A stretch of 64,000 bases of DNA from Pontivivens ytuae (GTDB lineage: Bacteria > Pseudomonadota > Alphaproteobacteria > Rhodobacterales > Rhodobacteraceae), in the NCBI RefSeq assembly GCF_015679265.1, contig NZ_CP064942.1, positions 3,204,001 through 3,268,000 on the forward strand, given 5' to 3'. Under the pieces are notes generated by a model. The model had not been told where the DNA came from, did no database searches, and saw only the letters and a program-made list of their open reading frames with translations. The translations under genes and the position numbers were made by a program. Positions 45,757 through 54,888 of this stretch are shown in pieces (the stretch's first letter is position 1; every line of letters begins with the position of its first letter).

Positions 45757-46220
45757 CAGCCCTTGAAGTGCAGCACGCAGATCAGCGTGAAGAGGCGCCG
45801 GGCCGTGGCGTGATCGGTCTCCACCTTGCCCTCCAGCCGCTCGGTCAGGATGCGCGAGCCTTCGTCATGGATGCCGCGGCGGCCCATATCGATCGCCTCG
45901 ATCTGGGCCGGGGGGAGCTTCTTGACCGCCTCGAAATAGGCCTCGCAGATCTGGAAGTAGTCCTTGATGACCTGCCGGAAGGGGCTGAGCGACAGGTGGA
46001 ACTCGCCCGCCGGGGTGCCGTCCTCCTCCCTTATGTCGAAGACGAGGCGCCGCTCCTGGATCGAGAGGAACAGATGGAAGGGCCCGTCACCGGTGCCCGC
46101 GGGGCAGAACCGGTTCTCCTCCATCAGGTCGAAGAGGGCGACGCGCCGCTCCTGCTCCACCTCCGGCGTGGGCGGCGGCAGGCCCGCATCGTCGAGCTCC
46201 ACATGGGTCAGTCGGCTCAT
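45756..46220 (-). CDS. UPF0262 family protein
   Basis: 154 residues from ATG 46220: FHLFLSIQERRLVFDIREEDG, FRQVIKDYFQICEAYFEAVKKLPPAQIEAIDMGRRGIHDEG and FTLICVLHFKG match UPF0262, an alphaproteobacterial family of unknown function placed behind hisD. 4-bp overlap with hisD and 1-bp with the phosphatase. Confidence 0.92.
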   Translation of the reverse strand: MSRLTHVELDDAGLPPPTPEVEQERRVALFDLMEENRFCPAGTGDGPFHLFLSIQERRLVFDIREEDGTPAGEFHLSLSPFRQVIKDYFQICEAYFEAVKKLPPAQIEAIDMGRRGIHDEGSRILTERLEGKVETDHATARRLFTLICVLHFKG

Positions 46221-47512
46221 CGGTTCAGCCTTTCCAGCCGGGCGCGGACGGAGAGCCCGTGCGCCTCGAGGCTTTCTGAGATCGCCAGCGTCTCCGCCGC
46301 CGGGCCGATGGCGGCGAGCGCCTCGGGCGTCATACGCGCGATCGTCGTCCGCTTCATGAAATCGAGCACCGAGAGGCCGGAGGAGAAGCGCGCCGAGCGC
46401 GCCGTCGGCAGCACGTGGTTCGGCCCGCCGACATAGTCGCCGATCGCCTCCGGCGTCCAAGAGCCGACGAAGATCGCGCCGGCATGGCGGATCTTCGCGG
46501 CGAGACTTTCGGCATCGGCGCAGGCGATCTCCAGATGCTCCGGCGCGATGCGATCGGAGAGGCGCACGGCTTCGTCGAGATCACGCACCGTCACCACCGC
46601 CCCGAAATCGCGCCAGCTCGCGCCCGCGATGGCGCGGCGTTCCAGCACCTCCAGCCGCTTCTCCACCGCCCCGGCCACGGCCTGCCCGAAGGCGGCATCG
46701 TCGGTGATCAGGATCGACTGCGCGCTCTCGTCATGCTCGGCCTGGCTCAAGAGGTCCACGGCGATCCAGTCGGGGTCGTTCTCGGCATCGGCGATCACCA
46801 GGATTTCCGACGGGCCCGCGATCATGTCGATCCCCACCTGGCCGAAGACGCGCCGCTTCGCCGCCGCGACGAAGGCGTTGCCGGGCCCCGTGATCTTGTC
46901 CACCGGTGCTATGCTTTCGGTGCCGTAGGCCATGGCCGCCACCGCCTGCGCCCCGCCGATCCGGTAGATCTCGTCCACACCCGCCAGCCTTGCGGCCAGC
47001 AGCACCAGCGGGTTCACCACGCCGCCCGGCGTCGGGCAGCAGATGCAGAGCCGCTCGACGCCTGCCACCCGTGCCGGGATCGCGTTCATCAGCACCGAAG
47101 AGGGGTAACTCGCGAGCCCGCCTGGCACATAGAGCCCAGCCGCCGATACCGCCGTCCAGCGCCAGCCGAGCTCCGCCCCCGTCGCATCGGTCCAGCGGGC
47201 GTCCGCCGGCACCTGCTTCTCGTGATAGGCCCGGATCCGCTCCGCCGCGAGCTCCAGCGCTTCGCGTTCGGCTGCGGGCACCTTCGCGATCTCCGCGTCG
47301 ATCTCGGCTTCGGAGAACGCCAGCACGCCCAGCTCAAGCCGGTCGAACTTCGCCGTCAGCTCCTGCACCGCCACGTCGCCGCGCGCACGCACGTCCGAAA
47401 TGATCGCCGCCACAGCCGCATCCACGTCCTCGTCCGCCTCGCGCTTCATGCCGAGCAGTCCGGCAAAGCGCATGTCGAAATCGGCATCGGTGGTGTCGAG
47501 GAAGATCGGCAT
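46217..47512 (-). CDS. hisD: Histidinol dehydrogenase
   Basis: 431 residues from ATG 47512. Key blocks are YVPGGLASYPSSVLMNAIPARVAGV, DKITGPGNAFVAAAKR, DMIAGPSEILVIAD, LLSQAEHDESAQSI with the zinc/catalytic Glu and His, and GGPNHVLPTARSARF. It oxidises histidinol to histidine in two NAD-dependent steps. Other his genes are not in the window. Confidence 0.97.
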   Translation of the reverse strand: MPIFLDTTDADFDMRFAGLLGMKREADEDVDAAVAAIISDVRARGDVAVQELTAKFDRLELGVLAFSEAEIDAEIAKVPAAEREALELAAERIRAYHEKQVPADARWTDATGAELGWRWTAVSAAGLYVPGGLASYPSSVLMNAIPARVAGVERLCICCPTPGGVVNPLVLLAARLAGVDEIYRIGGAQAVAAMAYGTESIAPVDKITGPGNAFVAAAKRRVFGQVGIDMIAGPSEILVIADAENDPDWIAVDLLSQAEHDESAQSILITDDAAFGQAVAGAVEKRLEVLERRAIAGASWRDFGAVVTVRDLDEAVRLSDRIAPEHLEIACADAESLAAKIRHAGAIFVGSWTPEAIGDYVGGPNHVLPTARSARFSSGLSVLDFMKRTTIARMTPEALAAIGPAAETLAISESLEAHGLSVRARLERLNR

Positions 47513-47584
47513 GGGGTCTCTCACGGAATGGCGCATCCCGCTTAGCCCGCGCCGCGCGTCACCTCAAGCCCGGCTCTCTCTTCT

Positions 47585-48088
47585 TCAAGTATCCCCGCCG
47601 GAGGCATCGAGCCGCAGCATCATGGTGATCTCGTCGATATAGCGCCCGCCGTGGCACAGCGCACGGGGCACCCGCCCGACCTCCACGAAGCCGTGGCGCG
47701 CATAAAGTGTCCGCGCCGGGCGGTTCTGCGTCCCGACGCCGAGCTCCAGTTGCACGACCGTGCCGCGGGCCTCCTCGATCACCGTCTGCATCAGGCGGTC
47801 GCCCGCCCCGCGACCACGCGCCTCGGGCCGGACGTAGACCGAAACGACCTCGCCCCGGTGTCGCACGGCAGCGCGATCCGAATGCCACAACCCGACCGTC
47901 GCGAGCGCACGGCCATCCTCGACCAAGGCAAAGACCCTGATCCGCCGCAGCCAGTCCGCGAAATCCTCCAGCGGCCGGTCGACCCATTCCGCATGGACGG
48001 AGCCGAACGCCTCGGGCGTGTCGAGCAGCATGGCGAGCCGGACATCGCGCCAGATCGCCGCGTCCTCCGCTCCCAGCACTCGGATCAT
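47585..48088 (-). CDS. GNAT-family N-acetyltransferase
   Basis: 167 residues from ATG 48088. Acetyl-CoA-binding motif A is VSVYVRPEARGRGAGDRLM, followed by LELGVGTQNRPARTLYARHGFVEVG. The C-terminus ASGGDT is encoded by a copy of the dispersed GCCTCCGGCGGGGATA motif. Acceptor unknown. It begins inside the DUF2948 stop. Confidence 0.88.
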   Translation of the reverse strand: MIRVLGAEDAAIWRDVRLAMLLDTPEAFGSVHAEWVDRPLEDFADWLRRIRVFALVEDGRALATVGLWHSDRAAVRHRGEVVSVYVRPEARGRGAGDRLMQTVIEEARGTVVQLELGVGTQNRPARTLYARHGFVEVGRVPRALCHGGRYIDEITMMLRLDASGGDT

Positions 48089-48558
48089 TCGTGCTCCGGC
48101 ACCTTCTTCGACGGCGCGAGGTAGGGCCGCGTCACGTCGGTCAGCATCACGTTGAGCGCCTCGGCCTCCAGCGCGATCTCCCCGTCGCCAGCGAGGATCA
48201 GGCGCAGCGTGCCCTGGCCGTCCTCCGCCGCCTCCCATTCGAGCGACAGGACCGAGAGCACCAGCTCGCGATCCGCCGGATCGACGCCGTTCGCGCGCAC
48301 GCGCCGCACGTCATCGACGACCAGCGTCGACTGCACCCGCTCGGCCGGCTGACCCGGACGGTTCGCGTGATATTCCCAGCGAAAGCGGTTGAGCAGCAAT
48401 GCGAACTGCCGCTTCGACGGTTTCCACGACATCTCCGACGTCTGGGCCACCGCGTCCTGGCAGAGGGCCGAGACCACGCGCAGATCCTCGGCATCGGCCG
48501 CCATCAGGCGCAGCGGCTGCTCGGCGCCGTCCTCGAAGCGTGCGTCTTCGGTGCTCAT
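48085..48558 (-). CDS. DUF2948 family protein
   Basis: 157 residues: [53 protein letters not shown] and [18 protein letters not shown]. This matches DUF2948, an alphaproteobacterial family of unknown function tied to murA. Its ATG overlaps the murA stop by 4 bp. Confidence 0.9.
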   Translation of the reverse strand: MSTEDARFEDGAEQPLRLMAADAEDLRVVSALCQDAVAQTSEMSWKPSKRQFALLLNRFRWEYHANRPGQPAERVQSTLVVDDVRRVRANGVDPADRELVLSVLSLEWEAAEDGQGTLRLILAGDGEIALEAEALNVMLTDVTRPYLAPSKKVPEHE

Positions 48559-49820
48559 TCGCTCACCCGCTCGATATCCGCCCCGCAGGCCGACAGTTTC
48601 TCCACCACGTTCTCGTAGCCGCGGTCGAGGTGGTAGACCCGGCTCACCGTACTCTCACCCTCCGCCGCGAGCGCTGCAAGGATGAGGGAGACGGAGGCAC
48701 GCAGATCCGTCGCCATGACCGGCGCGCCCTTGAGCGGAGTGCCGCCATGGACATGGGCGGTCCCGCCCTTCACCTCGATCTGCGCGCCCATGCGCTGCAG
48801 CTCGGGGGCGTGCATGAACCGGTTCTCGAAGATCCGCTCTTCCAGCACGCTTTCCCCGTCGGCGAGCGTGAGCATAGCCATCATCTGCGCCTGCAGGTCG
48901 GTGGGAAAGCCGGGATAGGGCTCGGTCACGACGTGCAGCGGCTTCAACCCGTTACCGTTGCGGCTGACGCGCAGGCCGGTCGCGGTCTCCTCCACCTCGA
49001 CGCCCGCCTCCTCCAGCTTGTCGGCGAAGGCGCCAACGAGATCGCGGGTCCCTCCGAGGAGCTCGACCGATCCGCCGGTCATCACGGGCGCAAGCATATA
49101 GGTGCCGAGCTCGATCCGGTCGGTCACCACGCGGTGCGTGGCGCCATGCAGCCGCTCGACGCCGTGCACGGTGATGGTCGAGGTGCCCTCGCCCTCGATC
49201 TGCGCGCCCATCGCGCGCAGGCAGCGGGCGAGATCCACGATCTCGGGCTCCCGCGCCACGTTCTTCAGGACCGTCGTGCCCTTCGCCAGCGTCGCGGCCA
49301 TCAGCGCATTTTCTGTCGCACCAACGGAGACGAGCGGAAACTCCACCTCCGCCCCCGTGAGCCCACCGGGCGCGATGGCGTGCACGTAGCCGTCCCGCAG
49401 CTCGATCTGCGCGCCCATCGCCTCCAGCGCCTTGAGATGCAGGTCCACGGGCCGCGCGCCGATCGCACAGCCGCCCGGCAGGCTCACCACCGCCTCGCCA
49501 TCGCGCGCGAGCATCGGCCCGAGCACCAGGATCGAGGCGCGCATCTTGCGCACGATGTCGTAGTCCGCCGTGTGGTTCGTGATCTTCCCGCAGGCGAGCG
49601 CCAGCACCTGCCCGTCGCTCAGCCGCGCGACCTCGCAGCCCAGCGACTGCAGCAGCTCGGTCATGGTGCGGATGTCGCTGAGCCGCGGCGCGTTGGTCAG
49701 CGTCAGCGGCTCGGAGGTCAGCAACGCCGCCGGCATCAGCGTGAGGCACGCATTCTTCGCCCCCGCGATCGGGATGCTGCCATTCAGCGGCCGGCCGCCG
49801 CGCACGATGATCTTGTCCAT
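48555..49820 (-). CDS. murA: UDP-N-acetylglucosamine 1-carboxyvinyltransferase
   Basis: 421 residues. It opens [25 protein letters not shown]; the catalytic cysteine lies in [20 protein letters not shown], and [14 protein letters not shown] and [11 protein letters not shown] are present. First committed step of peptidoglycan synthesis, target of fosfomycin; the Cys at the active loop predicts sensitivity. First of the murA-DUF2948-GNAT run. Confidence 0.98.
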   Translation of the reverse strand: MDKIIVRGGRPLNGSIPIAGAKNACLTLMPAALLTSEPLTLTNAPRLSDIRTMTELLQSLGCEVARLSDGQVLALACGKITNHTADYDIVRKMRASILVLGPMLARDGEAVVSLPGGCAIGARPVDLHLKALEAMGAQIELRDGYVHAIAPGGLTGAEVEFPLVSVGATENALMAATLAKGTTVLKNVAREPEIVDLARCLRAMGAQIEGEGTSTITVHGVERLHGATHRVVTDRIELGTYMLAPVMTGGSVELLGGTRDLVGAFADKLEEAGVEVEETATGLRVSRNGNGLKPLHVVTEPYPGFPTDLQAQMMAMLTLADGESVLEERIFENRFMHAPELQRMGAQIEVKGGTAHVHGGTPLKGAPVMATDLRASVSLILAALAAEGESTVSRVYHLDRGYENVVEKLSACGADIERVSE

Positions 49821-49829
49821 GCCTGCTCT

Positions 49830-49988
49830 CTACTGCTGCCCGTCATCCGACGCCTTGCGCGCCCGCGCCTGCGCCTTGCGCCGCTGGAGATTGGCGCGCA
49901 ACTGCGCAGCCAGCCGGTCCTCCCGCTCCGTCTTTGCGGGCTTCGGGGCGGCATCGGGATCCCGCGACGTCTTGTCCTCATCACTCAT
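49830..49988 (-). CDS. Small basic protein upstream of murA
   Basis: 52 residues from ATG 49988: acidic N-terminus, then REDRLAAQLRANLQRRKAQARARK, a highly basic amphipathic helix. Small proteins of this kind (LRANL-RRK-QAR) stand beside murA in related genomes as I recall. It is in frame with the long recombinase frame upstream, which reads through tRNA-Thr; I treat it as a separate gene. Confidence 0.65.
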   Translation of the reverse strand: MSDEDKTSRDPDAAPKPAKTEREDRLAAQLRANLQRRKAQARARKASDDGQQ

Positions 49989-50071
49989 GGCACCCGACAT
50001 AGGCCCATCCGCGCACAGGGTCCAGATTGGCCTTGCACGCCCAAGTGAATCGTCTAAAAGACCCGCCACGG

Positions 50072-50146
50072 GCTGCCGTGGCTCAGGGGTAGAGCACCCC
50101 CTTGGTAAGGGGGAGGTCGAGAGTTCGAATCTCTCCGGCAGCACCA
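50072..50146 (+). tRNA. tRNA-Thr (GGT)
   Basis: GCTGCCG (50072-50078) pairs with CGGCAGC (50136-50142); D arm GCTC/GAGC, anticodon stem CCCCC/GGGGG with loop TTGGTAA (anticodon GGT), T arm GAGAG-TTCGAAT-CTCTC. Discriminator A and CCA are encoded. Its 3' end touches the recombinase remnant and so is the likely attachment site. Confidence 0.97.
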
Positions 50147-51383
50147 TTTTGCATTTTTGGATGTCGAAGTTAGCTAACACCTTGAATGGTAAGGTGGTTT
50201 TTGGTGTTCTAAATCCGTTTTCGCGGTCGTAGCGCAACTCCTCGCAAAACGCCAGTCGAAGCACTGCTTTGCGAACCTCGAATCCGCCGTTCTTCCAGAT
50301 CGTCCAAGGGCTTGAGAGCATCCGCATCGAGAGTTCGAACATCTCGTCAAAGGTGTGCTTCGGAGCAGTGATATTGGCGGATTTTTCGGCGAGGACGCGC
50401 TTGTGGCGCTCCAGCTCTGCGATGCGCTGTTCATAGGCTTCGAGCACGCGCGGCTGGGTGGCCTGCAGGACGCGCTCGACGAGGCCGGAGATGGTCTTCT
50501 CGGTCTCGGCGATCTGGGCCTTGAAGGAGGCGGCCCTCTCGCTCATCTGGCCGGCGCGCAGGTCCCAGACCTGGCGGAACAGGGTCCCGGCGACCTTGGC
50601 GAGCGTCCGGTTGGGCTGGATCTTGACGAGGACGCCTTCGAAGCGCTCCTCGATCTCCTGGCGCGGGATGCTCTTGCCGTAGAGCGCGCATCCCTTCTCG
50701 CGGCAGAGATAATAGGGATAGGTCTTCGTCTTGCCCGTCGACCAGCCAGCGGTCAGCAGCGTGTTGCAGCACGCGCAGCGGACGGCGCCGCGCAGGATGA
50801 AGTCCTGGGCGACGTCCTTGCGGGCCGGTGCGTAGGTGCCCTCCTTCAGGCGCGCCTGAATACGCTCGTATGTCTCCAGGCTGATCAGGGGCGTGTGCAC
50901 GCCCTTGCGGGGCGCGATGTTCCAGGAGGGCGCATTGACGTAGCCCGCATAGACGATCTTGCCGAGGAGCCGGACGATGGTCTGGGGGCGCAGGCCGCCG
51001 CCGGGCAGATCCGCCGGGAAGTCGGGATGGTCTTCGAGGTAGCGCTTGAGTTCGGCCTGGCTGCGGAAGCGGCCGGAGGCGAAGCCCTCCAGCCCTGCGC
51101 GGACGGCGGCAGCCGGGGCCGGATCGATGACGAGCTTCTTGCCGCCATTGTCCGGTGCGTAGCGGTAGCCGACGGGCGCGCGGAACACCCAGTAGCCCTT
51201 CTCGACCCGCGCCTTCATCTTCTGGATGACCTGGCGGGCGTTCTGCTCGCGCTCCAGCTGGCCCTGGGCGGCGACAGAGGGGCTGCCATCGCGCTTTTTC
51301 GGGTCTAATCGCAGGCGAACCGAGGTCTGTGGTAGAGAATGTGCCGGACCCGTCGTGATCCTTTTTTCCACCGACGGGCCCAT
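50147..51383 (-). pseudogene. N-terminally truncated large serine recombinase at tRNA-Thr
   Basis: The reading frame holds the recombinase domain (LEREQNARQVIQKMKARVEKGYW...APVGYRY, LRPQTIVRLLGKIVYAGYVNAP), a zinc ribbon (CACC...C...C) and a coiled coil (ERVLQATQPRVLEAYEQRIAELERHKRVL). The catalytic resolvase domain of about 130-150 residues with its serine is missing: upstream is unrelated Pro/Arg-rich sequence, then AT-rich DNA. At the other end the frame runs without a stop through tRNA-Thr antisense (the familiar PERFELSTSPLPRG) into the small gene at 49988. It is a dead integrase of an element once inserted at the tRNA. Confidence 0.8.
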
Positions 51384-51925
51384 CCTGGAGAGCCTCCGTT
51401 AGGCCTGCACTACCTTCTTCGGTCTTTGGTGGTATCAAGCAAGAGTAGGCGACTCACCAAGATAATGATCATACTATCATTCTCCATGTTAATCTCATGG
51501 ATTTATACGTCTGTGATAGGTGTTCGATTTATGTGAATATGTATTAAAATTGATCGAGCTTAACCAGCGAGCGATTTTAATAGCGATCCACTGGCGTGGT
51601 ATCTGCTATTAAGTTATCTAAGGCGTCGCGCGTCTAATATGGCTATCTATAAACGGGAGTGATATTATATCTAATAATTACTCAAAAATAAAATCTCTTC
51701 TATTAATTGAATATAGTATATTAAATACTACTTATAATATAATATATCTTTAATAAATTATCTCAAAAGAGAGCGTAGTGGTGCGGGCTTGTATGAGTTT
51801 TCGAATGTAGCCTAATATAATTTGTCGATATCTAATAGAGACACCTGGATGTATCTTGCGGAGATAAATAGCCATGCAAAAATGACACTTCATGTTGTGC
51901 GCTGTGCCGCTATTCAAATTTCGAT
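51384..51925. other. AT-rich non-coding island
   Basis: From about 51440 to 51900 the sequence is strongly AT-rich, dominated by runs such as TAATTACTCAAAAATAAAAT, in sharp contrast to both flanks. No gene longer than a few dozen codons is open. It separates the recombinase remnant from the ABC permease and is probably a deletion scar of foreign DNA. No second copy of the tRNA-Thr 3' end was seen in it. Confidence 0.75.
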
Positions 51926-52981
51926 TTACCTCGCTCCCCGTCGCGCGAGGAGCCAGACGAAGAAGACGCCGCCGACGAGGCCAGTGACGATGCCGATGGG
52001 CATGTCCTCGGGGCGCATCACGGTGCGGGCGGCGATGTCGGCCCAGAGCAGGAAGATCGCGCCCACGAGGGCCGAGGCGGGCAGTACGCGGGCGTAGTCG
52101 CCCCCGACGATCATGCGCACGATGTGCGGGACCATCAGCCCGACGAAGCCGATGATGCCGGAGAAGGCGACCATCACGCCGGTGATCAGGGCCCCCACGA
52201 CGAAGACGATCAGGCGGAACCGCGCGACCGGGATCCCGAGCGTGGAGGCCGTCTCGTCGCCGATCGTCATCGCGTTGAGCGCGGCCGCCTGGCTGAACAG
52301 CCAGACACCGCAGGCGAGCAGGATGACCAGCGGAAAGACGAGCTGATCCCATTGCGCGAGGCCCAGCCCCCCGAGCATCCAGAAGACCACCGTATGCGTC
52401 GCGCGGGGATCACCGAGGAAGATCAGGACGTTCGCGGCCGCCATGATGATGAAGGACACGGCAACGCCCGCGAGCACCAGGCGATCCGCGCTGGTGGCAT
52501 CCGCGATGCGCGACACGCCGAGCACGATGGCCGTGGCCCCCAACGCCCCCAGGAACGCCAGAAGTGGCACCGTCAGCAGACCCAGGAACAACCCCGTGTG
52601 CAGAAGTGCGAGGATCGCACCGAACGCCCCGCCGGAGGAGATGCCCAGAAGATGCGGATCGGCCAGCGGATTGCGCGTCACGGCCTGAAGGCTCGCCCCG
52701 ACCATGGCGAGGCCCGCGCCCACCATCATTGCCAACAGCGCACGGGGAAAGCGGATGTCCCAGACGATGGCCTCGCGCCCTGCACTCCAGGTCTGCTCGA
52801 CGATGTCCGGCGACAACTTGTTGATAAGCACGCCCCAGACCGTCGCCGTCGGCACTGGAACCGCCCCGACGGAGATCGCGATGGAGAGCGAGATCACGAG
52901 GCTCGCCACGCCGATCAGAAGCAGCGGAACCGTTCCCCGCAGATGCCTCGCCGGCGCCCGGCTGCCCGTGGTGTCGCTCAC
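51926..52981 (-). CDS. FecCD/BtuC-type ABC transporter permease
   Basis: 351 residues from GTG 52981. About ten membrane helices with the family motifs FPRALLAMMVGAGLAMVGASLQAVTRNPLADPHLLGISSGGAFGA, and GIIGFVGLMVPHIVRMIVG near the C-terminus (ATPase contact). Imports metal chelates or corrinoids. It is the last gene of a unit that starts at the Zur-type box, so a zinc-chelate substrate is my inference. A 14-bp tandem duplication covers its start and the previous stop. Confidence 0.9.
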   Translation of the reverse strand: MSDTTGSRAPARHLRGTVPLLLIGVASLVISLSIAISVGAVPVPTATVWGVLINKLSPDIVEQTWSAGREAIVWDIRFPRALLAMMVGAGLAMVGASLQAVTRNPLADPHLLGISSGGAFGAILALLHTGLFLGLLTVPLLAFLGALGATAIVLGVSRIADATSADRLVLAGVAVSFIIMAAANVLIFLGDPRATHTVVFWMLGGLGLAQWDQLVFPLVILLACGVWLFSQAAALNAMTIGDETASTLGIPVARFRLIVFVVGALITGVMVAFSGIIGFVGLMVPHIVRMIVGGDYARVLPASALVGAIFLLWADIAARTVMRPEDMPIGIVTGLVGGVFFVWLLARRGAR

Positions 52982-53002
52982 TGGGTGACGCTCACTGGGT
53001 GA
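52976..53002. repeat. 14-bp tandem duplication at a stop/start junction
   Basis: GCTCACTGGGTGA occurs at 52976-52988 and again at 52990-53002, one base apart. The two copies hold the permease GTG and the binding-protein TGA. One copy alone would give a GTGA stop/start overlap; the duplication moved the start 10 bp away. Confidence 0.8.
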
Positions 53003-53933
53003 TGGGCCGGAAGGCGTCCGCGAGGGTCCTGATCGCCTCGATATTGCGCGGGCCGGGCGTCGCCTCGACATATTCCAGCGTCACGAAGCGGTCGTTCCGG
53101 ACCGCATCGAGACCGGCGAAGGCGGGGTTGGACATCATGAAGTCGCGCTTCTGCTCCGCCGTCACCTCGCCGTAGTTGACGATGACGATGACCTCGGGGT
53201 TGCGCTCCACCACCTCTTCCCAGGTCACGGTGGCCCAGCTTCTCTCGAAATCGTCCATGATGTTGGTGCCGCCCGCCGCCTCGATCAGTGCGGTGGGCAT
53301 CGCGTAGCGCCCGGCGGTGAACGGCGCGTCCTCGCCGCTGTCATAAACGAAGACCCGCAGGGGATCGCTGGGCTCCAGGGTGCTTGCAAAGGCCGCTAGC
53401 TCGGCGCGGTAGCCCTCGACAAGGGCCGTCGCCCGATCCTCGACACCGAAGATCCGGCCCAGATTGAGGAGGTCGTTGTACATGTCCTCGATGCTCGCCT
53501 TGTCCTTCTCCATGATATGAGTGCAGCTCTCGGTCAGCTCGTAGACCTCGATGCCGAAGGGGGCGAGCGTCTCGGGCGTCACCTCGCCGCCGACCCGCAT
53601 GCCGTAGTTCCACCCGGCGAAGAAGAAGTCCGCATCCGCGCCGATCAGCACTTCCTTGGAGGGGTACTGCGCGGACAGCTCCGGCAGCGCCTCGACACCG
53701 GCGCGCATCTCCTCGTCCAGCTTGTTCCAGCCGGAAATGCCGGTATAGCCCACCATCCGGTCGGCGAGGCCGAGGACCAGCATCATCTCGGTCAGGTTGA
53801 CGTCGTTGGAGACGGCCCGCTCCGGCGGCGCCTCGAACGTCACCGTCCGGTTGCAGCTCTGCACGGTGGTCTGGGCGAACGCGATCCCCGTGCTCAGAAG
53901 GAGGCTAATGGAGCTGAGGAGGAGCGTCTTCAT
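52992..53933 (-). CDS. Periplasmic metal-chelate-binding protein (Fec/BtuF type)
   Basis: 313 residues from ATG 53933, signal peptide MKTLLLSSISLLLSTGIAFA. The mature chain starts with a strand carrying one Cys (TTVQSCNRTVTF) and then PPERAVSNDVNLTEMMLVLGLADRMVGYTG, the standard start of helical-backbone binding proteins; a second Cys lies in TESCTHIMEKDKASIEDM. No His-rich loop like that of ZnuA is present, so a chelated ligand is more likely than the free ion. It overlaps the ATPase gene by 29 bp. Confidence 0.88.
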   Translation of the reverse strand: MKTLLLSSISLLLSTGIAFAQTTVQSCNRTVTFEAPPERAVSNDVNLTEMMLVLGLADRMVGYTGISGWNKLDEEMRAGVEALPELSAQYPSKEVLIGADADFFFAGWNYGMRVGGEVTPETLAPFGIEVYELTESCTHIMEKDKASIEDMYNDLLNLGRIFGVEDRATALVEGYRAELAAFASTLEPSDPLRVFVYDSGEDAPFTAGRYAMPTALIEAAGGTNIMDDFERSWATVTWEEVVERNPEVIVIVNYGEVTAEQKRDFMMSNPAFAGLDAVRNDRFVTLEYVEATPGPRNIEAIRTLADAFRPITQ

Positions 53934-54777
53934 GGGATGTCTCTTCGGTCGACAGGTGGAAGGTGAGGTGGTCGGCGTCACTCGGGGCGAGCCGTTCCCG
54001 GCGCGCGGTCACGCCGAATGCGTCCGACACGGTCCCCTCGGAGAGCACGGCGGAGGGCGGCCCGAACCCGAGCGAACGGCCGGACTTCAGCAGGAGCAGG
54101 TCATCGCAGATCCCGGCCGCCATGTTCAGGTCGTGGAGCGAGGTGACGATCGTGAGCGGCAGGTCGCGGATCAGGTCGATCACCTCGAGCTGATGCCGGA
54201 TGTCGAGGTGGTTGGTGGGCTCGTCGAGGATCAGCAGACGCGGCTCCTGCGCGAGCGCGCGGGCGACCATCACCCGCTGCCGCTCGCCGCCCGAAAGCGT
54301 GCCGAGATGCCGGTTCGCGAGGCCGCGCAGGTCCAGACGGTCCAGCGCCGCCTCGATGATCACGCCATCGCGCGCCCCGTCGCTGCCGCCAAAGCCGCTC
54401 CGATGCGGGCATCGCCCCAGCGCCACGATCTCGCGCACGGTCAGTGCGAAGTCCGTCGGCTGCTCCTGCAGGACCGCCGCCACCTTCCGCGCGACGGCGC
54501 GGGCGGGCATCGCCCAGATGTCCTGACCGTCGACTGAAACGGTTCCCGTGGTGGGCTTCTGGAAACGGTAGAGCAGCCGCAACAGCGTCGTCTTGCCCGA
54601 GCCGTTGGGCCCCACGACCCCAAGCACCCGCCCCGCGGCGAGCTCAAAACTCACCGGATGAAGGATCGTCCCGCTTGCACGCCGTGCCGACCAACTCGCA
54701 GCCTGCACCGACAGGGAGGCGGCTTCGACCGTGTCGACATTCCGGACGGGTCCGACAGGATCGGCGCAGTCTTTCAT
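53905..54777 (-). CDS. Fec-type ABC transporter ATPase
   Basis: 290 residues from ATG 54777; an ATG at 54861 is also open but has no ribosome site. Walker A GPNGSGKT at 56-63, signature LSGGERQRV, Walker B LLILDEPTNHLD and the H-loop VTSLHDLNMAAG. It powers the permease at 51926. First ABC gene after DUF1636, 111 bp downstream of its end. Confidence 0.92.
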   Translation of the reverse strand: MKDCADPVGPVRNVDTVEAASLSVQAASWSARRASGTILHPVSFELAAGRVLGVVGPNGSGKTTLLRLLYRFQKPTTGTVSVDGQDIWAMPARAVARKVAAVLQEQPTDFALTVREIVALGRCPHRSGFGGSDGARDGVIIEAALDRLDLRGLANRHLGTLSGGERQRVMVARALAQEPRLLILDEPTNHLDIRHQLEVIDLIRDLPLTIVTSLHDLNMAAGICDDLLLLKSGRSLGFGPPSAVLSEGTVSDAFGVTARRERLAPSDADHLTFHLSTEETSHEDAPPQLH

Positions 54778-54888
54778 CTGGTCAGTTTCCTGCTTCGTGC
54801 GGCCAAGGGGCCGGACACGCGCATCGCGTCCGCCGAGATATGACTCGGACTTCGCCGTCATTCAATGCCAGGCGGAGGCGTGCAGAGG

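Noticed and set aside
49830..51383. Single 517-residue recombinase gene
   Set aside because: The frame crosses tRNA-Thr antisense and a separate small gene and lacks the catalytic N-terminus, so it is split into a pseudogene, the tRNA and a small CDS.
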